Below, in pieces: positions 36,694-48,032 of a stretch of DNA of 64,000 bases. Within the stretch, counting starts at the first letter, position 1. Every line of letters begins with the position of its first letter. Under the pieces are notes generated by a model. It saw only the letters and a list, made by a program, of their open reading frames with translations, had not been told where the DNA came from and ran no database searches. Position numbers and translations under genes: made by a program. This stretch comes from Zingiber officinale (lineage: Eukaryota; Streptophyta; Magnoliopsida; Zingiberales; Zingiberaceae), in contig NC_055992.1 of NCBI RefSeq assembly GCF_018446385.1, positions 99,032,947-99,096,946 of the forward strand. Reading direction: 5' to 3'.

Positions 36694-39600
36694 ATGGACG
36701 ACACCAGAAGATTCATGACAGTCACCTTGTCACAAGAAGACCTTGACTTGCCGGTGACGATGAAGGCGTAAGTACTTGCACAAAAATAACAAACGATCAA
36801 TCCCTCCCCTTTGAAGGCACCTGAGTATTCGCTAAAGGGGCACAAGCTACTGATCGAAGATCCAAGCCGGCTCCATCGACTGAATTCCTCGATGCTTTGA
36901 TCTAGACACTCGGGGCGGACTTAGAGAGATTTGAACTGTCTCAGGGACCACCCCCCCGCGACCCTTGACCCAAAGCGAGGCAAAGCTCCTATTGTCAACC
37001 ATTCACCCGATCGACCCATTACTCCGATCTCTCAGGGTGTTCTAGAAGACCCATTGCCCCCGTCAATTTCGACCCCACGGGTCGGGGAATATGGAGGCAC
37101 GATTAACCCGATGACCACCTTTGTAAATTCAAAAACGTCATCCTACTATATCAATATACTAATGTTGTAAAGTATAGAGTATTTCTTACAACATTCTCAA
37201 GCTTGACATATAGGTGGTTCGATTGGCTTCCTTTGGATTCTTTTTCATGCTTCAAAGATTTCAAAACAGTATTTCTTCATCATTTTACAAGCAGTCTAAG
37301 ATATCACAATATTATTAGAATGTATACTAAAAGTCTAGCTTTTTGTATAAACATTTACTTAGAAATAAGAATCATATTGGCCAAATATCTACATTTATAA
37401 GCTGTGTAGTTGTTCAATTAATTTATATTGTAGATAACATAGTGTGTGGTGTTACACACGGAAGATCATGTTATCAATTCCTTATAAATTATAAACAGTA
37501 GCTCACGACTAAGATGGAAAGGAACAAACCATTGGAATAGTCGTAGTGTAATTTGGTATTAGTTTATCTTAACTATAAAATTACATTAGTATACTCTAAG
37601 TGTATTGAGAAGGACCATTTAAGATAAGTTCTTTTTATACTGACTGAATAAAAGAACAAAACCTTTGTTATTATGGAAGTGTGCACTCTTAATCCTGATA
37701 TAATAACAAGCATATATATCTAGTATTTATTTATTTGACTTATCAATGGGTGAGATTTAGTTCGATAAATCAAGAGACCCGATAAGTTGGGAAATGATAT
37801 TATTTATAGTGTGCGTTGTTGATTATAGAAGGAAACTGTGTCCTAATAATCTATGTTGATAATGCCCCTAAGAGGAGCTCATAAGGATTGTCATGTAAAC
37901 CCTGCAGGTGGACTTAGTTCGACATGATGATAAGGTTGAGTGGTACTACTCTTGGAGTTAGATATTAATTAAGTGAGTTGTCAGTAACTCATTTAATTAG
38001 TGGACATTCGATATCTTAAACACAGGGAGATTAACACACTAATGATAAAGAGGAGCCCATATAGTAATATGGGATTGGTGTGGTAGTTCAATAATAACTC
38101 TTTAGTAAAATGAAATATTATTGATGAACTCGAGTTGGGTGTTTGGAGCGAACACGGGAAGCTCAAGTTCATCGGGAGACTAAAACAAATTCCTTCTCTC
38201 GGTCCCTGTTGTAGCCTCTTATTTATAAAGTGTTATACCCACCTTCTTACCCACCTTAAGGTGGTCGGCCAAGCCTAGCTTGGAGCCCAAGCTAGGGCCG
38301 GCCAAACTAAGGTGAGTTGGTTTCAAGAGGTGGTCAGCCCTAGCTTGAACCCAAGCTTAGGTGGCCGGCCACAACACAATTAAAGGATTTTAATTTTTAA
38401 AATCTTTCTTATGTGGAAGCCATGGTTTTAAAAGAGAGTTTAAAATTTAAAATTTTTCTTTTATAATTTTCTATAAAAGATTAAGAGAAAGGTTTGATAT
38501 CTTTCCTTATTTGTAGTTAAAAGAAAGATTTTAATTTTTGATAAAACTTTCCTTTTTTGTAACCATCCTCATGATTTAAAAGAGAGTTTTAAAATTTAAA
38601 ATTTTCCTTTTATAGTTTCTACAAAAGATTAAGAAAAAATTTGATATCTTTCCTTATTTATAGATTGAAAGGAAGATTTTAATTTTAGAGAAAACTTTCC
38701 TTTTTGTAAATCATCCACATGTTTTAATAGAGAGATTTTAATTTATAAAATTTTCCTTTTATGACCAATCATGAAGGGAATTTTTTAAAAGAGAAATTTT
38801 TATTAAAAATTTTCAAAAACAAATTAGGAAGTTTAAAACTTTCCTTGTTTGGAGGAGATTGTATGGGTCAACCATTAGAAGTTTGATAAGGAAATTTTAA
38901 TTAAATTTTCCTTCTTAAACATTGACAAGGAATATAAGGAAATTTTATTTATAAAACTTTCCTTATTTGCCAAGACCAAGGAATATAAAAGAGAGGGTAG
39001 AGGTGCCTCACCATATAACACATAATCTAGTATTCCTCTCTTATATTCCTTGGTGGTGTGGCCGACCTTCTCATCCTTCATCTTCTCCTATTCTTCTTCC
39101 TTGGTGGTCGGCGGCATCTTATCTCATCTCAAGCATCTCATCTCATCTTGTTAGAGGAAGAAGGAGAGATAGGAGGCTTTGTTTCTAGCATCCCTTGGAG
39201 TTTGGTGGTGGTGGTCGAACCTCATCTTCTCTTAGAGTTCTTGTGGTGGCCGAAACTTACTTGGAGAAGAAGGAAGCTTGGGTGGATTCTCATCTCGGTA
39301 GATCGTCGCCCACATGACGTCCGAGATAAGAAGAGGAATACGATAGAAGATCATGAGGTCTATAAGCTATAAAAGGTATAACTAGTTATTAGATTCCGCA
39401 TCATAACTAGTTCATCCTTTTATTTAGATCTTGGAATACCAAACACAAGAGGCTAATGAATCTAGGTAATCGAATTTATATTTTCGATTTTGTGTTTCTT
39501 TTGTTTTTCAAACTTGTGATTCGATTGTTCTTTTTGGTTAAGCCTAGGGTTACTATAAGAAAATTAAATATTAAATTTCGTTGAAAGACTTTGTCTAGGA

Positions 39601-40560
39601 AGTGGTGGATGCTCCCATACCCAAGAAAGCCTAGTGCCTCACCATGTTTAACCTGGAAGTCAATCTCTGAAATTAATATTTAATTGAATTTGTAACATAG
39701 GTGGATTTGGATCAATAATGTTAAGCATCGTTTGCGATCTAAGTCCAAACCACTAAGAGCAGATAAGTTGAATTTGGAATCAATAATGTTAAGTTCCGTT
39801 TACGATTCCAAATTTAATTTCTAAAGAACATAATAGGTTGTTAGGAATGGTTCAGGACTTGTACAAAATTTTTGTACAGGGGAATCATTATGATATTCCT
39901 AGTAGCAACCAACAAATATCACCTTGAACCTGTTCACCCTCAAGCAGGGAGTGAAAAAGTCATTGAAGTATGGATTCAATCATGTCACCATGGCTCTAAG
40001 GTATTGGAGAGTATCTTTTTCCAAGGGCTCATAGATAGCGACTTTTTCTATTCCTTAGTGAAAAGACCCTCCCCCAAAGATTTTGATAGTCTATTGGGTT
40101 GATTGATCAAGTATGTTAATGTTGAAGAAGCCCAAGTAACTCGAAAAAAGAATATTGTTGTTACAATTCTCTCCTCCCCAGTAGAACATAAGGCGCCTCC
40201 CCTTCCTCTACGTTGCAAAGAACAGCGAGCGCATCCTCCTCCTCGGGCCCATGAAAGAGTGGTTCATCATGTTGATGTCGCTCGAACCACATTTGTCGAG
40301 CCTCGATGTTGGATACCCATTTTTTACACTTATCACAAATCTAAAGCTCATAACACTCAAGATTATTATCAATATGCCCAAGCGGTTCGCTAAGATGTTG
40401 CCTGACAATCTTGAGATCAACCACCTCTTAGAATCGCCCAACGGTCGAGAGAATCTTTAGTGTCAGCTCCCTTCACGACTGGTTGGTAGATTGAGACCCC
40501 TCGGTAGCAAAACAACTAAGCTTACTCTCCTCCTAATGGGGGCATCTAACCCTCTCGGAC
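36694..40560 (+). pseudogene. gypsy gag, split by a solo LTR
   Basis: The first part runs from 36694 (RRFMTVTLSQEDLDLPVT) to about 37312 and includes SFSCFKDFKTVFLHHF. The second resumes at 39915 within AATATCACC with sequence like other Tat gags (KQG, then FSKGS and MLKKP). The two parts join at the AATAT duplication. Frame changes and stops make it non-functional. Confidence 0.6.
37313..39914 (+). mobile_element. family A solo LTR, 2.6 kb, copy 1
   Basis: It starts TATTAGAATGTATACTAAAA (TG mutated to TA) and ends GCAACCAACA, flanked by AATAT (37308-37312 and 39915-39919). It matches 51620-54181 end to end. It contains two tandem units of about 133 bp (about 38436-38770; each with AAAAGAGAGTTT, GATATCTTTCCTTAT and AACTTTCC) and a palindrome at 39861-39877. 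It has no coding capacity. Confidence 0.87.
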
Positions 40561-42959
40561 CCAACAAGAAGAGAATAAGCAAAATGTGGCTATGGGAAAT
40601 GTGAGCATGATCTCTACAAGTCATATCAATGAGGATTCTCATGGAGTGGGAAAGTCTTGTGGTTGTCGACTAGAAATTCATGAAGTCGGCTCCAGTCAAA
40701 ACCAAGCAAAAGGACCTCAGATTGACTTCAGACCTCAAGATCTTGAAGGTGTGGAAGCCCCTCACAACGATGTCTGCCAATTATAATGTGTTTAGAACTT
40801 TTGTGGATATTGAAAGTTTTGTCAACATCATTTCAAAAGGGTATTTGATTAGTTGTAAATCAACTAAGAAGAGCTCCAACCCATTGCCACAGCTCTGTTC
40901 AGATTCACAGGATATGAGGTCCAACCGCTTAGATAAATCCAACTAGTCATCTTTTTAGGGGAAGAAGCCTTGATGAGAACTTAGAGAACTACCTTCATAG
41001 TGGTTGATGCTCCCTCTGTCAATAATGTTATTATGGGAAGACCTACTCTATATGAATTTCGAGTAGTCGTCTCCACTTACTATCAAAAATTAAGTTCCCA
41101 ATAAATGATCAAGTTGACGAGGTGAAAGAAAACCAACTAGTGGCTAAAAAATTTATGTAGAGATTATCAAAACGGAGTCGCGCAAAACTCACAAAACTCA
41201 ATCGGTGGATGTGCAAGTCATTCAAGAAGCACCTATCTCCCAAGTGATTAAGAAACAAGAAATACAAATTCACCTCGATCAATCAAAAAAATCCATGAAG
41301 ATTGAAGTGGACCTCCCTCCAAAGCTCAAGAAGGAGCTGATTGAATGTCTATCATGCAACAAGGATGTTTTCTCATTATCACCCTAAGTGATCATGTGTG
41401 TGCCCCCCGTGGTGATAGGGCATCATCTCCACATCCTCCCTAAAGTCTAGTCAGTCAAATAGAGGAAGAGAGATTTTAGTGTCGACCAAACAAGATCATC
41501 CGAGTAGAAATTAGCAAGTTACTAAAAGCATAACATATTCGGGAGGTGCAATTCCCTATATGGCTGGCAAATATTGTATTAGTGCCCAAGCCTGGAGATA
41601 ATGGTGAGTTTGTGTTGACTTCCAAGATCTTAACAGGACATGCCCAAAAAATTTGCTATCTTCTTCCCAGCATCGACCAATTGGTGGACTCCACTTCCGG
41701 AAGAGAGTTGATCTGTATGCTGGATTATCAAGGCCATCATCAAATTCCTCTCACCCCTGAATATTAAGAAAATGTTAACTCATCATCTCCGATGGGACTT
41801 TTTGTTATAACGTTATGTTTGGATTAAAGAATGCAGGAGCAACCTATCGATGACTCATGGACAAAATATTTAGTAGTAGATCAGAAGAAACATCAAAGTT
41901 TATGGTGATAATATCCTGATCAAGTCCACCCGATCGACGGACTTGATCCCTGACATTGAAGAAACTTACAATACTTTGAGGAAGTATAAGTTCAAACTAA
42001 ATCCTGACAAATACTTATTTGGAGCCAGGAGTGACCGCTTCCTTAGATATCTAGTGACTAAGCTGTTGGGACACCTAGAGCCGGAGCAGGGGTGAATAAC
42101 TCATCTTGCTCGCTCGCTTACTTCATCAATGTTGATTTTGTAGTGAATAAACTCAAAGTAAGCTCTCAATGCTAACAATTATAATTTACTTGATATCCAC
42201 CTCAAGATGAGATGACTAACCCAACGTTCCACACATAAGCACACTCTTCACTATCAAAAACACTCCTTCTAAGAATAATCCGGAGGTGGAAAAATCTTGA
42301 ACAACACAAGAACAAAAATACAACTCTAAACAAGAAATAAATTTAAGAATACAACTCAAAATCTCTTCTTGCTCGATCTCTTGTTGTTGGTGAATGCCTC
42401 TTGTAAGTTTGGAAGTGCAGCAACACTTCAACTCTAAGCTTTCAAGAATTAGAGTTGAAGATCTATGAGCTCGGTGAGTAGTTGTGGAGAAGATATATCT
42501 GCGATTTTAGGGCCCCCAATCAATTAAGCCTACTCCCAATTGATTGCCACATCAGATCCTAGCGAACACAGCAGTCTAAAGCTGGCAACCTGTAGAATGG
42601 TCATATTTCAATTGATTGACCAATCAATTAGGGAGACTTCAATCGATCAACTGATCAATTCAGAATGCCTCTGTGCTCTCGCAGAAGACCAGGAATGGAT
42701 TGACCAATCGATTCCGGCTCCCTCGCGTCTTCACGAGAAAACCAACTCCAATCGATGTGTTGATCGATTGGAGTAGCTCAATCAATCGACTGATCAATTG
42801 GGGAGCACATTGTGCTCTCACGATTCCCCCAATTGATCAACAGTTAGGCTGCCTTTGCATGCAACACTCTCCCAATCGATCCTAATCGATCAACCTGGTT
42901 TGATCGATCAACCGATCAATTAACCAATCTTAACTTGCTCAGATCAAGTCTAGGGTTCC

Positions 42960-43510
42960 CATACCTAATATCTGGTCAACCGTGACCTGTTGGGACTTCA
43001 TCACCAAGTGTCTGATCAACCCTTTAAGCCACTTGGACTTTTCTTTTCGCACCAAGTGTCAAGTCAACCTTGACCCACTTGGACTTTTTTCCTAGTATCA
43101 AGTGTCCAGTCAATATTGACCCACTTGGACTTACTGTTTCGTGCGAAGTGCCCAGTCATCCATGACCCATTTGTACTTCCACTCACTAGATGTCCGTTCA
43201 ACTTTGACTCACTTGGATTTCTACTATTTAGCTTCACTTACCAGGACTTCCTAACTGCCTATCTTCACTCACTAGAACCTCACTCACCAGAATTTCCATT
43301 GCCTAGATTCACTAAGACTTCCCAACTGCCTGACTTTACTCACCAGGACTTTCTTACTACCTAGCTTCACTCACAAAGGTTTTTCACTTGGCTTCACTCA
43401 CCATAATTTCTATCTGCCTAGCTTCACTTACTAGGACTTTTCTCATATACTTAGCTTCAATCACTAGGACTTTCCAATTTATCTAACTTCATTCACCAGG
43501 ACTTTCTACA
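42960..43510. repeat. two successive degenerate tandem arrays in family C
   Basis: At about 42975-43215, four units of roughly 60-65 bp are built on ACCAAGTGTCCAGTCAACCT and GACCCACTTGGACTT. At about 43225-43510, some eight or nine units of 30-45 bp are built on CCTAGCTTCACTCACCAGGA and CTTTC. Units differ by point changes and length, so the arrays are old. Confidence 0.75.
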
Positions 43511-43598
43511 CCAAGCGTCCAGTCAACACTGACCTACTTGAATTTTTCTCTTCTGCCAACCTTCTTGTTGGACTTGCCCTTGTCTACCCTCCAGTTAG

Positions 43599-44710
43599 TT
43601 TTTGTACCCCAAGGTAGTTTTGATATGCTCAAACAAATTAGGTTAGGTCCTGTTGTGTTTAACCCTGTGTCTAAGTGTGTAGGAACTTAGGAGCACAGGA
43701 AGTTGAGCGAAGTCGCAGCTAGCGAGAAGGACGACACGAGAGAGAGTTGACCGGCTCGGTGCGTCTAAGGGATGAAGTGTTGCGGAAGAGTACACCGATG
43801 GACGAGAAGGGAGCGTGCAATGTTTCCAAGGGACGAGAAGTCAGAGCATAAGATTGCTCCAGGAGCAAAAGACGTAGCTGTCCGAGGGACGAAAAGCTGT
43901 GGAAGAGTACGCCGGCGGACGCGAAGGAAGGAAGTAGTGATTTCGAGGGATGAGAAGCCAGAGCAAAAGTTTGCTCAAGAAGGCTAGAAGTTGGGTTCAG
44001 GTGAGCCCCATTCTGGATGGCTGAAATCACCCAAGCGAGCGGAGCCGAAGCGGAAGACCCGAATCGAGGCGATCGGAACCAAGGAAGGAGGCACCGGACT
44101 AAAAGTCAGCAAAAGGTTGACTTCTGATGCCCGGGGTGCCTGGATCAGTTCGGGGTGCTCGGGCGGGTCCTGGGCGCCGGGAGCAGGTCGGGGCGCTCGG
44201 ACCAGTCCAGGGCGCTCGGAACCGTTCTAGGCGCCGAAAACCATTCCGAGCGCCCGAAAGTCGATTTTTATCCAGATCAATGTGGCATTTGAACATTGCA
44301 TTGAGGGTAGATTTCTATCCCATTCTCGACACCTAGAAGGGTTCTAGGCACCCCAAGTAGGGCTATATAAGTAGCCTTGCTTCCAGAAGCTAAGAAGAAC
44401 AAGAAATACTCAAGCAACACTTATAGACGCTTTCATTTATGTTTAGCTTCATCGTTTCTGTACTTTCATTGCTATAAAGATGCTTCTCTGCTTGAAGGAG
44501 AAATTAGTGCACTTTACTTCCTAAGATTAACAACCTCCCGCGTTGTAACCAAGTAAACCCGTGTGCCTTTGTCTTTTAGTCTTTTTTTATTTCTTATATG
44601 CAAGTGTTTGTTTATAAAACTGTAAATCCGAGAAAGTTTTTTTTATTTGCTTGATTTATGCAGGGGCTATTCACCTCCCCCCCTCTAGCCGACCGCCAAG
44701 GGTCCTAACA
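43599..44710 (+). repeat. family B 5' LTR
   Basis: 1112 bp, starts TTTTTGTACCCC (TGTTGG degraded) and ends CCTAACA. It contains GC-rich subrepeats of the type GGGCGCTCGGA at about 44150-44245 followed by the TATA box GCTATATAAGTAGCC at about 44360. Confidence 0.85.
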
Positions 44711-44712
44711 AA

Positions 44713-44725
44713 TGGCATCAGAGCC
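44713..44725 (+). promoter_or_regulatory. primer binding site (initiator Met tRNA)
   Basis: TGGCATCAGAGCC, two bases after the LTR end, differs by one base from the TGGTATCAGAGCC consensus found intact in the second family B element at 61161. Confidence 0.85.
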
Positions 44726-44769
44726 TAACAGCTTCAGGAGGACTAACCATTGATCGAAGCACCGAATCG

Positions 44770-45680
44770 ATGACCGGAGTTAACATCTACCCACCAGTAT
44801 TTAAGGGGGAGTTCGCTTTTTGGAAACGTTGGATAGAGGTATATTTTAAAACTGATTTTAATATTTCACTAACAATTAAGTATGATTTTGATATACCCAA
44901 AAGCAAAGAAGAAAAAGAAATTGAGAAGCATCGATGGACTGAAAAGCAACGCAACGACTTCATGGCTAACGGTAAGGCTGAGTTCAACCTTCTGAGCATT
45001 CTGTCTGCCCAGGATGTCGACAGAATCGACAATTACAAGAATGTAAAAGAACTTTGGGAAAAATTCTTAAAGCTCTACGAAGAACTAAAAGTAGACGAAT
45101 CCAACTCCTCGATGAACTTCGAGTCATTATCAGAAGCAGAAAATGAGGAAATTGTCGAAATTTCTCTCATAGCGAGTACCTACTTGAAGATAAAAAAAGT
45201 TCTTTAGAAATGAGCATTAAGAGCATCAATGAAGGGGGAGCAACATCGGAGGAAAGAAGCTCTACAAGGGGAGCATCAGAAGTTGACAAGGTAAGTCAGG
45301 TACGATCTCTACCTCTTGACCAATTGTTTAATTTGATAAAAATATTATTGAAAGATTCTTATAAATCAGAAACAGAAAATAGAAAATTATTAATAGAGAA
45401 TAATGAGTTAAAAGAAAATTCTAACAACAGCTTGTAGATTAGATGATTTTGAAAAATTAAAAATAGAAAATGAAATATTAAAGGAACATATACAAACTTT
45501 AAAAATTTCTACATGTTCAAAATTATCTTCTTCGAATTTTAGAAATTATTATAGACTAAAATGGACATTTAAATATCACAATGGGTAAATTAGAAAATTA
45601 TCAAAGACCTGAAAATTTTCTTGTTAATCCGGTAGAAAAGAATCTATTTTGGATTCCAAGTTCATGCTTGTATTAATTTT
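44770..45680 (+). pseudogene. family B gag, internally deleted
   Basis: The N-terminal part (44770 to about 45085, VNIYPPVFKGEFAFWKRW, ELWEKFLKLYEEL) parallels residues 1-98 of the gag at 61215. It then jumps to sequence matching that gag's acidic C-terminal region, so about 200 residues are missing, including the zinc knuckle. A stop at 45205 separates a second segment (45210-45437, with DKVSQVRSLP and a coiled coil). The tail FLVNPVEKNLFW is at about 45620-45660. Confidence 0.8.
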
Positions 45681-46314
45681 TTTACAATTGAATTTATTTT
45701 TAACTACAAAATCCCTTTTGAGTTTAATTATTGTTCGAAATTAATTTGATCCCAATTTTTTTGAGAAAGAGGAATTAAATATTTATCTATAGAAAAATCT
45801 TAATTTTTTTTTTTGTAACATTTGAATTTTGTTATTCAAAATTTTTTAATTATTTCACAAGAGTTATCCCTGTTAACTAAGAAAACTTTTCTAAAAAGTT
45901 TTTGGGCTACTTATCTAAATATAATTTTTTTTTAGAATTTTTAAATTATAAATCTTGAAAATGAATTTTCTTTTATCAACATGCATGCTCTATATATTTT
46001 TAAGAAAATATTTCAAGATTTTCAAAATTATTTTAAGGCTTTCAATTTTGATTTTTTTTTCTCTTAGACTTGTGTTTAAGATTCACCAAATTTTTTAAGT
46101 CATTTTGACCTTATAAATTCAGAATTTTATTTGTTAAACGACTTAAAATTCTTGACAAGTTACCCTTAGACTTTTGAAGTACCTCACTTTTTTATGTGAT
46201 CAAAGGAGGAGAAGGGAAGATTAAGTCTAGGGGGAGGTAGTTTCCACTTTAATTACAAATTTATTACTTTTACTTTATGTTGGTTTACCTTAACTTAACT
46301 TGGATCGCTCACAT
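45681..46314 (+). other. AT-rich non-coding interior of the family B element
   Basis: Long T and A runs, no protein similarity and no pol domain. It leads to the polypurine tract, so it is the 3' untranslated part of the element. Confidence 0.6.
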
Positions 46315-46329
46315 AAAAAAGGGAGAGAT

Positions 46330-46948
46330 TGTTGGTACCCCAAGATAGTTTTGATGTGATCAAACAAATTAGGTTATGTCTTGTTGTGTTTAACCTTGTG
46401 TCTAAGTGTGTAGGAACTTAGGAGCACAGGAAGTCGAGCGAAGACGTAGCTAGCGAGAAGGACGACACAGGAGAGAGCCGACGAGCTCGGTGCGTCTGAG
46501 GGACGAGGTGTTGTGGAAGAGTACACCGACGTACGAGAAGGGAGCGTGCGGTGTTTTTGAGGGATGAGAAGTTAGAGCAAAAGATTACTCGAGGAGCAAA
46601 AGACGTTGCTATTCGAGGGATGAAAAGCTTTGGAAGAGTACGCTGGCAGACGAGAAGGAAGCAAGCAACGATTTTAAGGGACGAGAAGTCAGAGCGGAAG
46701 TTTGCTTAAGAAGGCCGAAAGTTAGATTTGGGTGAGCCTCATTCTGGATGGCCAAAATCACTCAAGCGAGTGAAGCCGGAGCAGAAGACCCAGACCGAGA
46801 CAAGCGAATCTGAAGAAGAAGGCACCAGACCAAAAGTCAGCAAAAGGCTGACTTCTGATGCCCGAAGTGTCCGGACCAGGTCGGGGCGCTCAGATTAGTC
46901 CGAGGTACTCGGAGCAGGTCAGGGCACCCGGAGCAAGTCGAGACGCAT
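46330..46948 (+). repeat. truncated family B LTR
   Basis: It starts TGTTGGTACCCCAAG after the polypurine tract and follows the full LTR for about 619 bp, then stops inside the GC-rich subrepeats (GAGACGC) where a new LTR begins. The TATA box and the 3' half are missing. Confidence 0.85.
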
Positions 46949-48032
46949 TATTGGTACCTCAAAGTAGTTTTAATGTGATCAAACAAGTTAGGCTAGGTCG
47001 AGTTATATTTAACTCTGTGTATAAGTGTACAGGAACTTAGGAGCACAGGAAGTCGAGTGAAGACGTAGATAGTGAGAAGGACGACACGGGAGAGAGCCGA
47101 CGGGCTCAGTGCATTTGAGGGATGTGGTGTTGCGGAAGAGTACACCGATAGACGAGAAGGGAGCATGCAAAGTTTCCGAGGGATGAGAAGCCGGAGCAAA
47201 AGATTGCTCGAGGATCAAAAGACGCAGCTATCCGAGGGATGAAAAGCTATGGAAGAGTACACTGGCAGATGAGAAGCCGGAGCGGAAGTTTGCTCGAGAA
47301 GGCCGGAAGTTGGGTTTGGGTGAGCCCCATTCTAGATGGCCGAAATCACCCAAGCAAGCGGAGCCGGTGTGGAAGACCCGAACCGAGGCGAGTGAAACTG
47401 AAGAAGGAGGCACCAGACCAAAAGTCAGCAAAAGGCTAACTTCTGATGCCTGGGGTGCCTGGTCCAGTTTGGAGCGCTCGGACCAGGTCTGGGCGCTCAG
47501 ATCAGTCCGGGGCGCCCGGAGCAGGTGGGGGCGCTCGGAGTAGGTCGGGGCACCCAGAACCATTCCAGACACCCGGAACTCGATTTTTATCCAGATCAAC
47601 ATGGCATTTGAACATTGCATTGGGGATAGATTTTTATCCCATTTCAGGCACCTGGAACCCTTCCAAGCGCCCCGAGTAGTGCTATATAAGCAACCCTGCT
47701 TTTAGAAGCTAAGAAGAACAAGAAATACTCAAGCAACACTTGTATACACTTTCATTTCTATTTAGCTTCATCGTTTCTGTATTTTCATTGCTGTAAAGAG
47801 GCTTCTCTGCCTGAAGAAGAAACTAGTGTGTTTTACTTCCTTGGATTAACAACCTCCCCGGTTGTAACCAAGTAAACTCGTGTGCCTCTATCTTTTAGTC
47901 TTTTTGTATTTCTTATATGCAAGTGTTTGATTTATAAAGCTGTAAATCTGAGAAAGGTTTTTTTGTTTGCTTGATTTGTGCAAGGGCTATTCACCCCACC
48001 CCCCTTCTAGCCGGCCACCAAGGGTCCTAATA
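46949..48032 (+). repeat. second, full family B LTR
   Basis: 1084 bp, starts TATTGGTACCTC and ends CCTAATA directly before GTTAG. It has the GC-rich subrepeats (47450-47570) and TATATAA box (47681). No primer site follows it. Confidence 0.85.

Larger units (their letters stand above)
43599..48032 (+). mobile_element. family B gag-only LTR retrotransposon with an extra LTR
   Basis: It is flanked by GTTAG at 43594-43598 and 48033-48037. The order is full LTR 43599-44710, primer site TGGCATCAGAGCC at 44713, gag remnant, AT-rich non-coding, polypurine tract AAAAAAGGGAGAGAT (46315-46329), truncated LTR 46330-46948, full LTR 46949-48032. No pol is present. LTRs share TTGGTACC near their start and CAAGGGTCCTAA at their end, and each full LTR has a TATATAA promoter box (44362 and 47681). 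Confidence 0.83.

Noticed and set aside
43719..47620. Frames in family B LTRs on both strands
   Set aside because: They recur only because the LTRs recur, change frame between copies, and lie in the promoter part of the LTR.
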